Part shown: piece after piece, positions 8,886 to 21,483 of the stretch
Layout of the letters: the number at the start of each line of letters is the position of its first letter
How positions within the stretch are numbered: position 1 is the first letter of the stretch
Source: Microvelia longipes
Lineage: Eukaryota > Arthropoda > Insecta > Hemiptera > Veliidae
Direction: 5' to 3'
DNA length: 64,000 bases
Assembly: GCA_018340805.1 (NCBI GenBank)
Contig: JACMZG010001908.1
Span: 36,354,797 to 36,418,796, forward strand
Made by a program: the position numbers and the translations under genes
The notes under the pieces: model-generated
The model's database searches: none
Seen by the model: the letters and a program-made list of their open reading frames with translations, nothing else
What the model was told of the DNA's origin: nothing

Positions 8886-11040
8886 TATATCTAAGGGAGT
8901 TTGCAATAAGAGCCCAATCCATCGCCTATCAAATTAATTTCAATGTATAAGTAATATCTTATAATGTATTTATCCTTCGGAAGAATCTAAGGTTTATTTA
9001 TAAGGATTATTTATGTTTATTAATAGAAAGTCAATTAAATCAGTGATGTATTTAAATAACTCCACTTGTCAGTTTATGTACAGACATAGGTTTCAATTAT
9101 TTCAATAAATTTTCTATTTTCTTTCTCACATCTGCATTTGATGTCAATTGCCAGGCATGTCTTTTTCGATCAATTTCATTTTCCTGATAATGTTCACAGT
9201 TAAATCAAATAAAAGGATATTCATTACAATAATACAAGCAGTCTGAAAATGACATCAATAAAGCACAGATATAGGTGTGCTATATTACTAATATTTTTAT
9301 GTAAACTTGTATGAGTTTAAAGGGAAGTATTTTAGAGGTTTCGTGGCACTTTTCAAGCCTTTAAAAAATCCTCTTATTTTTAAGACAATAATAATAAGAC
9401 TAATTTTTCGACCAGATACGACTATTGGTATACTTGGTTTAAACCAAGTAAGAACTTGAAGGGGTAGGGGCACAACCAGTACCCAAGGGGGCGATGTTTC
9501 ACATATCTTTATGGGACATCCGCTGAAAACTACTTCGTCAGAAGAGGAAACATTTTTTTCAGGGGCTGACGCCCCCCACTGGCTTCTCCCTGGCTTTGGG
9601 CATGGTCCAAATTTAAAATGGCTTGACGGTTTACTAATCAGACATTTAAAAGCTCTAATATTAGCGACAAGGACAACGATCTGAAGTATTGTAAACAGGG
9701 GCTTAGTTTAGCCTAGTCTGTAATAATTGATTTTATAAAAGCTTATTATTGCAATAAGGAAGTATGGTTGTGGCATATTTAGTGCTATACCGAAATAGCT
9801 TTATAATGAGGCACCGTAAGGACAATAAATAATATGAAATCATTGGCGAAGGAGTCTTCAGTATACAATTTCTATTATAAGATTTTTTCCTATACTTTTA
9901 TATAATTTAATATAGTTATTATTTCTATATTTGTTATCTTGTATAGTAAAAATGTAAAATGTGTTGAAAAAAGGCTTAATTAAAATAAAAAACCTTAACT
10001 TTTTAGCTAAAATTATTGATCTGATGAGCAAACTCGGAATTGGGTTCTTAAGCTGAGAGGTTTTAAACTTTTTGAAACGTCATTGAAGATAAATGTTAAG
10101 GACTATGAAAGTTGATATATAACATTTTAACATGTTAATAAACAAATTATCTATGAAATCGTTGAAGTTTACTTATAAAAAGTTTTAATAAAAAGACTAA
10201 AAGCTTTATGAGTTGTTAGGACCATACCCCAATCGAAATCAAGTTGGTCTAACTTATCTGATGATGAGTAGTTTTCAAATTTACAGCAAATATGCTTAGG
10301 GGCGTAGTCTTTACATAATCCATAACTACAACGTCAAATTAATTTAAAACTTAATCTTATTAAATAAAACCAAATAAAAAAAACTTTGAAATATACACAA
10401 ATAAGATTAAGCTGTACCCTTAGAGAGAGAAAAACATTTCGCTCCTTTTTATAAACAGAAAGAATCGGTAGCTATCATTAATTAAAAACACAGGGGTAGA
10501 TAAAGCAGGGTTTTTAGCTCTTTATTCTATCTGACCTGTCTCCTGCAGAATCTACTAATCTATTTTACTTTATTCCCTACTGGATAGCGGCTCGCAGGTG
10601 TAAGTAATAAATTATTACACACTACTAAAGACACTAATATACTTTACATACTCCTTGAATTAAGATACCATTTTCATGATTTAATCGCTATTTAATAAAT
10701 CATTTAAAACAGTTTATAAAAAAAATAATAGAATATAAAATCATGAATACCTATATTTTCTGGATAATTAATAAAAATTGCAAATAACCCTCAGATATAT
10801 TGCAATATTTTCTATTCCATCCACTCATAATCTAAATTGGTATGTTTCTTTCTCCTTTTTTTAGTTGATTTCTCTATATGATTATTATTATGATAAACAG
10901 TTTTTAAATTAATAAAACAAGTTTATATATTATTTTATTTATTTATAATTTGTAATTTAACCTTTGTAAACTGGTATTTATATATAAATAAACGATTTAT
11001 TTATTATTTATTTAAGTAATAAAAAATATAGTATAATAAT
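8886..11040. other. Intronic sequence without recognised genes
   Basis: AT-rich noncoding sequence. A more GC-rich patch at 9440-9620 (runs such as GGGGTAGGGGC and GACGCCCCCCAC) looks like old repeat debris. No open frame of note, splice-flanked exon or RNA gene was seen. Confidence 0.5.
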
Positions 11041-11042
11041 TT

Positions 11043-11061
11043 AATATATAAATATATATAA

Positions 11062-11099
<38 letters not shown>
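11043..11099. repeat. (TA)n microsatellite
   Basis: Almost uninterrupted TA dinucleotides. Confidence 0.9.
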
Positions 11100-11101
<2 letters not shown>

Positions 11102-11189
11102 TTTAATTTTAACTGTTTGTTTTCCTCACAAACAAACTTAAGATTTGTGGGATTTTTCATTGTTGTTTTTTTAATTTTATAGTACGCTA

Positions 11190-12620
11190 GCAGCAATAAA
11201 CGAGCTTCGCTCAGCAAATAGTTTATCTGCCAAACAAAAAATATTTATTTTCTTATTTAGGGACTTCAAAATATAGAAGTTGTTAACAGCTGTAACAGTA
11301 AGTAAGTTAATATATTAACTTTTTTTATTATATTTCTGTCTATTCGGCGATTGTCAAGCCGTGCTTTATGATTGCTTGGTACTAAGTTCCTTGTTTGATA
11401 AGTTGACAATCAAAAGTGCAAATCTTAAATCGTTTGAATTTGGCCTAAACAAACAATTGAATTTTGCATTGAACAATTCTTAGGCAAAATACAAAAACTT
11501 AGAATTACTTTAGCACACATCTACACCGTTGCGTTAATTATAGTGTATCAATATATAACAAATATTAATTTATTGATGCAGATATATATTCATAGAGATA
11601 TAATTGCTTTAATTATATGACTAGCAAAATCTGGTCCTTAAGTAAATTGAACCAATTTTAAAGAAAGTTACTTATTCCTTTATAAAAAAAAATTGTATCG
11701 ATTATTTCTGAAGCTTTGTTGTCTAATCTTTAAACTCGCTTTACTTTAGGATGGACCTCAATTAGACAAATAAGGTTACAATTTGACCAATATGACACTA
11801 AACCTCTTTTACATTCAAAAATATCCCAATGAATAGTAAAATTATTATTTTGTCTTATAAGTACTTTAAGAAATATCTATATAGTTATGATTCATCAAGT
11901 TGATCTCGAGCTGTAATTAACAATTGCTGTAATAGGAATCTATTCCAACATATAATACTAGTTAAAGGTTTAGTCATGGCCCGAAAATTAGATTCTGACC
12001 TGCAAGCACTCAAAGTTTGGTTTACACAATGCCAATTATTTTAGAACCCAAAATAGTATTTATTATTTGAGGTATATAAATATTATTATTTATATATAAT
12101 AAAAAGAGAACAATAAAACAATAATTTGAGACATAATTTGAGATCAATCAGTAGAATAAATTGAAACTTAAGTCAAGATCCAACGATTAGATTCAATCAG
12201 TTAGCACTGAACATTTTTTTACACTTGCCCCTATTATTATTTTTAAATAAATCTCGATCACGCATAAAGGTCGGAACGAACACCTATAAAGTTTAGTCAA
12301 GATTTATAAATTAAATTCCGAGCTATAGATAATCAAGTGTTGTTTTCTTGCACTAACCTCCTATCGGTATTTGAAAACGGATCTCGACGAGTCATAAAAT
12401 TCGCCATTCAGACCCATGAGTCGTCTAAGTGTAATGTTTAGTCAAAATTCATCAGTTATATTCCAAGCAGTACGCTCTTAAAATTTTAAATTGCAGTCAA
12501 GCTCTATTATTTTAGAATAGATCCCAATAAGACTTAATAGGTGACTACTCAGATTTATGAGCATTCTATCCGTCTATCAATTAGATTCTGAGCTACAGAT
12601 GCTTGAAGCTCAGAATCAAG
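11190..12620 (+). repeat. Degenerate tandem-repeat element, copy A
   Basis: It begins with GAGCTTCGCTCAGCAAATAG and GTTAACAGCTGTAACAG, followed by CGGCGATTGTCAAGCC. From about 11960 it holds degenerate 125-150-bp units, each starting GTTTAGTCAAGAT-like (near 11970, 12170, 12292 and 12437) and containing TTAGATTC(T/C)GAGCT. The same words, reversed, occupy 24116-24655, so this is one dispersed family with internal tandem units. No coding capacity was seen. Confidence 0.55.
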
Positions 12621-12639
12621 GATAATAAAACAAAACAAA

Positions 12640-14190
12640 AGAGATGGATTTTTTTTTGGAATTTTTGAAAAAGGGGTTTCACTGATTAAGAATATATATA
12701 CATACATATATCTGTATTATCATTGACGTTGTTGGTATGTATTAACCAAGAAAATATACTTTTCCGGTCTTATGCCCTGAAAAACATTATAAAACCAAGT
12801 AAAAAATATCTTCTTCCTTTATTAACAGCAATTTTAATAAATTTTTCAATACTTTTATTTAAAAAAAGACTTTAAATAATTTATTTTATCACAAACTGTT
12901 TTCTCTCCTTTCATTCTTTAATTAATCAAAGTCGAATTGATAAAAAAGACATTATAAAAAATCTTGGATAAGGTCAGCAAAAATATATTATTATTTTTCT
13001 TTGTTAAAAACAAAGAAGAAAGAGAAGAAATCAATTAAATAGAATTAAGAAAGAAAAGAAGAAGAAGGGTTTAAACTGGATTTTATTTTTCTTTGTTTAA
13101 GCATTCCTAACTCGCAAGGCAAACAGTTTAAGGACCTTTTTGGAACTGAATCAAGAACCTAAATCAAAAAAACAAATATAATCTTGAAACTTCTTTAAGA
13201 ATAACGTCATTATTATCATTTTAATAAAAATTCGAGCTTTTTTAAGGATTATAATAATGAGATAATTAATTTGATTAGTCTTTGTTTGAATTTCTACAAT
13301 AATATTTAAATAACAAAATAATTAAATTTAATGTTACGAATAAAATTGTTTTAAAGGCTTATCGTCAAGAAATGAGAAATCATTAAAATTAACTGAGTGG
13401 AACATTTAAGATGCACCAATCTTAAATCTATAAAATTGGGGAAAACATGGTCCATGACTTTCAAAAAATGTCCCTAGAATATTTACTCTTGCGGAATAAA
13501 ATTTGCCACTGTTGTTGAGCATTAGTGGAGTCGTTTTTCATGGGCAAAAGAAATGAGCCCCTCCACAAAAATATTTTTCATTGACAAAGCGCTTTCAACC
13601 TAGCATGAGGCTATCATGCATGTGCCTTACAAGTCACATCGAACTTTTACTATCTAGGAAGAAAAAGTAGCTAATTTTGGTTTTATGAATTTATTAATCT
13701 CATGTGCTTTAATAATGCCTCATGCTAGATTGACCATTAACCAAATATTGCGATTTTGTCACCACTTTTTTAACTTCAACATTAGAGTTAACATTAAAGT
13801 TAAATTAGAGCATATTGTAACATCGCATATTTTGAAAATTTAATCCTAAAAGAAATAAATACAATCGACGAAATTCAATACTAATATCAGTATATCCCGG
13901 TAATAATTCATAAATCTGTTGAGGGTAGAAAAATTGACATATATCATAGATTTTTATATAAAAATCCACAAGGAAGAAATATCTTTAACAAAAATCTATA
14001 ACATATGTTAAACAATTACTGTTCGTAAATTAACGAAAAAACGACATTTTATTTGAAATTTGTCTAAATGAGTTTAGGATACATCTCAACTTTTGTACAA
14101 TTTGACACATCTAAACGCACGTTATGAGCTACTGTGCTCAGTTTCCATAAATGGCGGTCCCAAGTTAAAAATACATCGACATTTTACTAA
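12640..14190. other. Intronic sequence without recognised features
   Basis: AT-rich noncoding sequence with short A/G-rich runs (for example 13005-13070). No exon, RNA gene or clear repeat was recognised. Confidence 0.5.
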
Positions 14191-14299
14191 CAGTTTAATC
14201 TTTGTTTATTTATTTTTTTTTTCAAAAAATTGGCTTTATGAGATATAATCATGTTAATTTAAATTCGTTTATAATTAGGACTCGTACAACGAGTATAAG

Positions 14300-14586
14300 C
14301 GACTCAGTGCAATTACTCTTTTACGAGTACTTATGTTCAGTTTTGTCCTACATGATGTCCTACGTCCTTAAAGATGCCTTCCACAGAGGAAGCGAAACGG
14401 ATTCTCCATCTGCATGGACGCGGCCACCATCAGAATACCTTAATCTTCATGGCAATAATCGCGAAAGCCTACGCGATTTATTCCATTACATGGTTAGCCT
14501 CTGTGGTATAAAGTTTAGTACGAGTTAATACCACCTAAAAAGTCCGCTGTTTGATTCCGGTCGGGGCCTCTTGGATTTTCGTATCT
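14300..14586 (+). repeat. tRNA-like dispersed repeat, copy B
   Basis: Second copy of the repeat at 1229-1514, in the same orientation. Here the B-box-like element is better preserved (TGTTTGATTCCGGTCGGGGC around 14549-14568), and the A-box-like TTAGCCTCTGTGG is at 14494-14506. A 108-codon open frame crossing this copy (14202-14528) is incidental. Confidence 0.55.
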
Positions 14587-15023
14587 GTTCTTCTTAAAAT
14601 TATAGATTACGCAGACCTGGGTTCCATTTGATATGAAATGACCCTTTAGATATTCGCTAGAAGGTCAACAATATGGTTGTACTTAAATATCCTTAAGAGT
14701 CCAGTACATAGTACATTCACATATTATAAACTTAGATAGCAAATTCTTTTACAGTAATTCGCCAAGCGGCTTGTCTTGTATGATGTTACACATGAACTTA
14801 CATCGTATATCCTATCCACTATAAATTATATCTACTCATATACTACTATTATACCTACTGCTATATTTTCAAAGCTTTACTAAATTTTAAAAATATCACT
14901 GGAAATTTGGTTTGCTGTTAAATCATGTAATACGTGGTCTGAAAATATCTCCCGGGCTGCGCAACTAGATCTAACGTCTTATTTCTTTGCTAAGTTTAAA
15001 CTCTCACGCCTGAACACCGCTGT

Positions 15024-15031
15024 GTATATAG

Positions 15032-15119
<88 letters not shown>
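15024..15119. repeat. (TA)n microsatellite
   Basis: About 95 bp of TA dinucleotides with few interruptions. Flanked on the right by AACACAAACAAACACATACA, a CA-rich word that also borders other TA tracts in the window. Confidence 0.9.
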
Positions 15120-15949
15120 TTATTTATTTATATATTTATATACTATATATAAAGGTATATTTAACACAAACAAACACATACACACTGTGATAACGTCATA
15201 AAAGTTTCATGTACGAAATATAGTTCTGTTCCATCATACTCATCTGAACCGAATGAGTATGATGAAATCTCAGTTTTAGATAATAAGGGTGAACACATTA
15301 CTTTTTCTATACATCTATTTTTTTATTAAATTCCGGAGGAAATAATTTCTAGGTACTTAGACCTCGTATGTGGGTCCATTGTACCTGACACATCTATGGT
15401 AGTAGGTGAAAAAACTTATATTGACTGATTGTTTCCCTAATGAAACAAATAAAAGAATTTTCAGCTTATTTAATATTTAGAAAAATTATGAAAGGGGAAA
15501 AAATTAAAAGGGGCAAATAAAACATAAAATATTTTTCTTTTTCATTTCTGCCACTCAACTCAACACCTCAAAATTTCAAAGTGGAAATACTTATAAATAA
15601 TTTATAAGTTTCTAAAATTTTGAAAGAAGTGGGTAAAGCAATCACCTAGGAGAGCTTTCACTGAAAACCAACACCTGCCCGAAGGCGAGGGAATTTCTAC
15701 ATTTTATTATTTAGAATTCAAGTGTTAAATAAAAACAACTTTATTTCATAAATTTTTCTCATACTCCTATTTTTAGACGGGAGAGTTTAGAACATATCAC
15801 CCTGTTTTCTCGAACGCCTGAGGATAGGGTTGAGACTTGTTTAAAAGCTTTACAAAGAATTTTTTTATGCTTTATTTTGTAAACTTCTATATATCATCAA
15901 TTAACAGTACAGGGTTATAAATTAAATCGATTTTAAACTACAATAAAAA

Positions 15950-16045
15950 TTTCTGGTAAGGAGGTGCGTAAGCCGGTCGAATTTTTTTTGAAATGCGTGC
16001 TTTCATGCACGATGATTCAAATGTTGCTTTAGTTTCCGGTTTATG
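15950..16045 (-). repeat. End of GC-tipped TIR repeat
   Basis: CTGGTAAGGAGGTGCGTAAG, then GAATTTTTTTTGAAAT, then TTTAGTTTCCGGTTTATGC. This is a diverged version of the left end of the element at 36198-36591. It adjoins the 3' side of the LINE fragment. Confidence 0.45.
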
Positions 16046-16800
16046 CTTTGTAACTAAGAAGATACTTCTCGATACTCAACTTATTGTCAATGTGAAAAAT
16101 AAAGGGTGAGCGAGTAGAGTGTGAGGGAATTCGGAAGTTAAGATAAGACAATAATTCAGGACTATCAATAAATCCATGAATCATTTTATATAAAAATAAG
16201 AGGTCACTACATATTCTTCGATTTTCTAAAGACTTTAAGTTCAGTTGTTTCATGACAGGCTCATAGTCATAAGGAATAGGAAAGGGGAGGAGCAATACCT
16301 TGTTTGTAATTAATAAATCTTAAATATTTTATTTCTTGAATTTTTTCCACAGAGTGGATAGATATTTGATAAAAAGGTGACCAAACAGGTGAGGCATATT
16401 CAATAATTTGTCTTACAAGTGTAGTATACAGAGTATTAATACTTTTTATATTTTTAAAGGAACGACTATTTCTAAATATGAATCCTAGTATTTTCATGGC
16501 TTTTTTAGTTATATAATCTATGTGATACTTGAAACTTAATGACTGATCAAGAATTACACCGAGATCTTTAACGTAAAATTTAGAAGAAAGAGGGGAACCA
16601 ATCATGCTGTAGTCAAAGATTATAGGCTCTTTAATTCTATAGAAGCGAACAATATGACATTTTGATATATTTAAATTTAAGCGGTTTTTCTTTGCACCAC
16701 AGGCATAGTAAATCAATGACTTTTTGTAGGAGACTACAATCACGAACGTTACAAATTTTTAAGTAAAGTTTTAAATCGTCAGTAATTTAAGTAGAGTTTT
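16041..16800 (-). pseudogene. Decayed LINE reverse-transcriptase fragment
   Basis: C-terminal part of a non-LTR retrotransposon ORF2, read right to left. It starts near the RT active-site end (TDDLKLYLKICN around 16770), then LNISKCHIVRFYR, KDLGVILDQSLSFKYHIDYI, ASPVWSPFY and the post-RT segment LNLKSLENRRICSDLLFLYK. The GVxLD-x-SFKxHI and Y-x-x-x-VW-x-P words are characteristic of Jockey/CR1/RTE-type LINEs. At least two frameshifts (one in the A-run near 16690, one near 16280) break it, and a roughly 30-bp duplication lies at 16760-16810. There is no 5' part and it is not functional. Confidence 0.8.
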
Positions 16801-17559
16801 AAATCGTGAATAAAGGGGATGACGCACTAAGTCGATTTGCCATACGAACAAGTAACCCCATCGAAAACCAGAAAATAGAGAGAATTCAACACGAAACACA
16901 CGTCAAAAACCAACTGCACATGCTTGGTACAAACTGCGCATGCTTACAATTCTTAAAACAGCGCAGGTCTTAAAATTTAGAGGCAAACTTACGTCACAAT
17001 GGTTTCCATTGTTTGAGAAGGTATTGCTTGAGAAGGTTATAACAAAACACGCTTAAATTATCACTCACTGAAGAGGCAAAGTATATTCCAAAATTTAAAA
17101 TTATATAAGCACTAATGACTTAACAAGCACCACAAATGTAACAATCACGAGAAGCACAGAAGAAAGTTGAGAAGCAAACTCGGCAACCTTGCTACATAAC
17201 CTGAGTTTGGCGCTTTTTTCATTATAATCAAGGGGGGGGTAAGTTTGCTTCTAATTCTCTATCTCATACAACTTCCATGGGGACAGAAAAGTTCCTTAAT
17301 GCGTTATTCAAGATCCTTGGGGTTTTCAAAGGAATGGCTCATATTTTTCGATAGGTTTTACAGAACTATGGTTATCTTTTCAAAATGGGCACTGCTCAAG
17401 TTTATTCACACTTACTTACACAACAGTTTATGCTAATTTTTAACATGTTGCAGCGCATTACCCTTGACAAATCTAAAAAATAATGCTACTAATTTAAAAG
17501 GCAAGTATTGGAAATTTCAGCAATAAATTAAATGGATTTTTAAGTCTAATTGACTTTCG

Positions 17560-17800
17560 ACCGGTGTTATTCGATTCAGCCCTCAAACATTGAAAACGAC
17601 ATCCTACTCGAAATATGTTGTTTAACGGCCGTAATTTTGGTTTCCAGTTATTTACCACCGTTTTTCTACTTTTTGGTCACTTAGAGAGGTTGTATCGACT
17701 TCGGAGTAGTTTCATTTGATTCAACGTCTCGAAAAACATAATAAAAACTTTTCCCGGCAAAAAGTTTTAACTTAGCATTTTTTTTTTTACTCAGAAAACT
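17560..17800. repeat. Dispersed repeat of the CGACTTCGGA family
   Basis: Contains TTCGATTCAGCCCTCAAACA, ACGACATCCTACTCGAAATA, CGGCCGTAATTTTGGTTTCC and CACTTAGAGAGGTTGTATCG. The same ordered words recur at 23290-23520, 23750-24110 (opposite strand), about 31030-31130 and 36650-36870. Noncoding. Confidence 0.55.
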
Positions 17801-17949
17801 TACATACTGACGTCACATAAACATGGTTTTCAATTCCATTCTTCCTCAAGGTTGGTTTTTTTACCAACTTTGGCCAACATGGCTCCCCAATTCATACCTT
17901 AGGTTAAATTGGTTCGGTTCCATCTTTGCTGGCTCACTGGCGGGGATCA

Positions 17950-18185
17950 CTCTTGGGTCTTTTCCTTTTTAATGAGCAAAACTATTCCCATAGCCGGGCG
18001 CGTTAGGACGGCAGCTGTATTTTTAATCCTTACTTCAACTTCCCGCACAAGCCCATCTTGACTTGGGAACACTTGTGTTACAACAGCGAGAGACCAAATG
18101 TTTCTCGGATGTGATTATTCTTAATTTATCACGATATCACATACTTCCAGATTTCTTCCTTCCCCTCTCCGCTTTTCCTACTATA
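17950..18185 (-). pseudogene. Decayed BEL/Pao pol C-terminus
   Basis: The reverse complement of 17995-18084 encodes VTQVFPSQDGLVREVEVR followed by TAAVLTRP, the hallmark end of BEL/Pao polyproteins (DUF5641-like, compare residues 1695-1740 of the intact element). Upstream, around 18085-18180, weaker matches (NLEVCDIVI, then NHIRETFG) are interrupted by stops and frame changes. It is an old, broken copy from a different lineage than the intact element. Confidence 0.55.
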
Positions 18186-18898
18186 ACCCCCCAAAATTCT
18201 TGGCTAAGATGCTGGACATGTATCCAGCATTTTTTTTACTATATAAGCCACTTCGTCCAAAACTTCCAGGTACAGTGCTCCTGGAGGGTCCTTTAAGATC
18301 AAAATGACAATACACAAACGAATTTTTCGTTTATGTGGACGATATACTCCATGATGCGGTAGATACAACACAACTATAGACAGAAGTCAAATTACAGAAT
18401 ACAAATCAACGGCCACGTCAACGTCAGGTATTTCAGCAAATGCACCTTCTTCGCGTTAGGACTAAAAACTTAAAATTTTTCAGACCACACACAAGACTTT
18501 ACATGCTACGTTTTGAACTTCACAGACAAAACTTGGCACAACAGAATGGCTAAACTGCTTTGAGACGGTGAAAATCTTAAACGTATCATCCTCTTGTCGC
18601 AAGAGTAATGTTAGACATATGTAATAAAAGTAAGAGCTTTTACTTGCGAGTTATATTCCAACAGTCCAACCTATTTAATTTATACTATTTATAAAGAATA
18701 ATTTAAATATAGTGCATTTATAAGCTTAAAATCAAGCGTGACGGCTCATGATTTTAAAAAAGTGAAATATTGAAGTTTTTAAATAAAATATAACGCCTTT
18801 GGCGTTTAGATAAATTTAATTTCAAATTAGTAGATATCAGTAGGCAATATGTCAAACAATGCCCAAAGATTTGTATGAAACTAGCATGAATATGAAAC

Positions 18899-19479
18899 TG
18901 TGGCTGGAACCTTCTCTATTTTCATAATTTTCTTTGTTTACATTTTCTAATTTTGACAGTTTATTTTATTATTGTTCTCCTAGTTTTTCTGTGAATTAAA
19001 AGAGTTAAGTTTCCTCAACCTAATGTGTTTTAATCATTAATATATTAACCAGAAGCATTCACATTGGTGACCTAAGACGTTTTAGATAAGCATAAAACAT
19101 TTTTTATTCTTAAAAATGAGTTCGGGTTCATCAGGAGAAGAAACATGCTCCTCCAAAGAAATCTTTAGCCACCGACAAAAATCACAAGCCTATAAACGAA
19201 GAAGTGTCAAATAATACAAAAACACCACAAGAAAAAATAGTAAGAACGCGTAACGGTCGTCAGGTTAAGTTTCCAGTAAGATACGCTGTCGTTGCCACTG
19301 GGGGGGGGGAGTAGTTGTGGCTGGAACCTTCTCTATTTTCATAATTTTCTTTGTTTACATTTTCTAATTTTGACAGTTTATTTTTTATTGTTCTCCTAGT
19401 TTTTCTGTGAATTAAAAGAGTTAAGTTTCCTCAACATAATGTGTTTTAATTATTAATATATTAACCAGAAGCATTCACA
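18899..19479 (+). mobile_element. Internally deleted Ty3/gypsy LTR retrotransposon
   Basis: Two LTRs, 18899-19063 and 19316-19479, start TGTGGCTGG and end TTCACA, flanked by AAAC (18895-18898 and 19480-19483), a 4-bp duplication as expected for Ty3/gypsy. After the 5' LTR comes TTGGTGACCTAAGACG, a gypsy-type primer-binding site. Then an ATG (19116) opens a very short gag-like start, followed in another frame by the usual pol C-terminus (EKIVRTRNGRQVKFPVRYAV, stop at 19312) and a G-rich polypurine tract (19300-19310). Everything between gag start and pol end is missing. The LTRs differ by only a few changes. Confidence 0.88.
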
Positions 19480-20182
19480 AAACAACAAAAAAGGTACACT
19501 AATACATTTTTTAATTATTGAAGAGTGAAAGTTTTAAATGATTAATTTAAGTGTTGTTTTTGTTTGAAAGACAAGGAAATTTCTCAGTCAAGACCAGTTA
19601 AGGTTTTATACAGCATCCTGCATCTTAACACAAACTTATCTTTTAAAATCTGTTTTAAAACCATTTTAAACTTGAAATTGAGGGAAACAAAAACTGATAA
19701 GAGGAGATAATAAATTAAATGTAAAAAGACAGAAAATAAGGAAGAAAAGACGGTGCTTGACCCAACTTTGCACTTAAGTTAAAAGTGATAGAACTTGAGA
19801 TGTAATTGTAACTTTAAAGTATTAAAGACTAGAAGGAACGGTTTCTAGAACGTAGGAGGAAGCTGGAGGGCAGAAGCAAGGATCTGGGTGTAATTCAGTT
19901 TGCATAGCTTGAGGGGGTTTTTGGGTCTAATCGTTCTTAACTTTAATGATGCCTAACTCTTGATAGTAAGCCCCCCCCTTCCCTTCCATCTTCTAATAGA
20001 CTTTATACTACAATTACTTTATCTTTCTGATGTCAAAATAACAATCGAAAAAAAGAAATATTATTAATTATATAAACTCCGTAGTAGGCTATAAAAACCT
20101 AGGAGTAGTGTCCTCCTAAAGGTAGATTTTTGTACTAATTTTAATTTTTAAATGTTTACACAGTTTGTCTAGAAATACTTGG

Positions 20183-20184
<2 letters not shown>

Positions 20185-20258
<74 letters not shown>

Positions 20259-20263
20259 GTATA
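20185..20263. repeat. (TA)n microsatellite
   Basis: About 70 bp of TA dinucleotides. It lies 430 bp left of the CNG upstream exon. Confidence 0.9.
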
Positions 20264-20693
20264 AATACGCCATGCCTATTTTTGTGTCATTAGGACCTCT
20301 AAAATAGATTTTGGTTACACTAAGAAATTCGAATACAGCGCCTATCTCGATAGCGAATTTCTCCAAAAGGGAAGTCGCTAAAAGAATTACTATAAAGAGG
20401 TGATAGGTCCAGTCGTTACGATGTTATAATTATGTCGATTAGCTAGCTAATTAAAAATGTAACTATTTGTTTCTATAAGATAAGCAAGAAGGATGGTCAT
20501 GTAAAGTAAACAGACCACGGAAACTCAACAGGTTACAAATGAAAAGCTAAGCTATGCGGTAAAGAAAGAAAGAGTAAATGGAGTATGAATTGTTTTAAAT
20601 CCATTAAAAACAAAGGATTTGTTTAAAAACAACAATACAATTTTGTTAACATTATACATGCTTAGAAAATTACTACGATGGAAAAATACTTAC

Positions 20694-20828
20694 GGCATAG
20701 TGAAAAGGTTTGGATGTATCTACAGCTAGGAAAGAATTAGTACAAATGGCTAAATTTGTTGGTCGACAACAAGTAGAGGGAGATTCTACTTGTCTTGTTC
20801 TTCTTGGACAACAACATCTGCACCGAGT
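20694..20828 (-). CDS. Upstream CNG channel exon (pre-S1 cytoplasmic segment)
   Basis: Candidate exon of exactly 135 nt (45 codons, phase 0 to 0). On the minus strand it follows acceptor TTTGATTGTTTCAG and is followed by donor GTAAGT. Only one frame is open. It begins TRCRCCCPRRTRQ, a Cys/Arg-rich stretch, and ends SFLAVDTSKPFHYA. Spliced to the exon at 498-660 it reads VDTSKPFHYA then WLFVIACAV, which matches the usual CNG-channel layout of an Asp-rich pre-S1 segment ending in an aromatic just before the S1 Trp-Leu. The intron between them would be 661-20693 and holds the intact BEL/Pao element. Splice sites, phase and junction are direct observations. Membership of the same gene is an inference, because the Cys/Arg-rich half has no family motif that I recognise. 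Confidence 0.68.
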
Positions 20829-21329
20829 CTGAAACAATCAAATCAAACATTTATTACTCTTCTGTCGGCTCAAAACAAACAGCGAGAAATAATAGTCATT
20901 TTTGTAAAATAATGATTGGCCCCTCGTCGAATATGGCATGTGCTTCTGCAGGTGAGGTACAGTAAATGAGCAATTATTTTAGAAAAATCACTATTATTCT
21001 GATCTATTATCTCTATGTTCCAATTTTCGATGTAATAATTATTATAATCAGACATAAGGGTTTAATTATAAAAACACAATAAATTTTAAAGATATATGAC
21101 TCAAAGGTAAAAGAAACTTTTACAGCCTTTGCTAGCACCACTCAACCAAGTACAATAGTCAAAAACAATAATCACACACATTCTCTCTCTTTATAGTTTT
21201 TGTCAAAGTACCGTATGTTACAACCAGTGACATTAAAGAGGCTTGGGAAGGTTTTAAAGCAATTCAGATAAGTGAGTCTCATATTTTTCAAAAGAACTTT
21301 TATGGCTTAATGGTAAAATAAGAAACCTT

Positions 21330-21483
21330 TGCCCTCTTTGGTGCTCCGCCGCCTCGGCGCTTCGCACCTTAGCCGCTACGCAGCGCCAGCGCAATTTTGA
21401 TCCGAGAAAGCGTTCGAACGTTATTGTGTCCCATAGAAACGTCTAGGACCCAAAAATCTAAAAATGTTTGTGCTAAACATACC

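Larger units (their letters stand above)
661..20693 (-). other. Large intron of the CNG-channel gene
   Basis: The interval between the two phase-compatible exons is about 20 kb. It is AT-rich and filled with transposable elements: an intact BEL/Pao copy in antisense orientation, a tRNA-like repeat present twice, a LINE fragment, a decayed BEL end, a deleted Ty3/gypsy copy and several (TA)n tracts. No other coding exon is evident in it by eye. The intron boundaries hold only if no exon lies between the two. Confidence 0.6.

Noticed and set aside
14202..14528. 108-codon frame
   Set aside because: Lies across the tRNA-like dispersed repeat; the other copy at 1229-1514 does not keep the frame.
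20169..20366. Frames made of repeated Tyr-Ile (also at 21369, 21397, 44148, 50946 and 58458)
   Set aside because: Translations of TA microsatellites.
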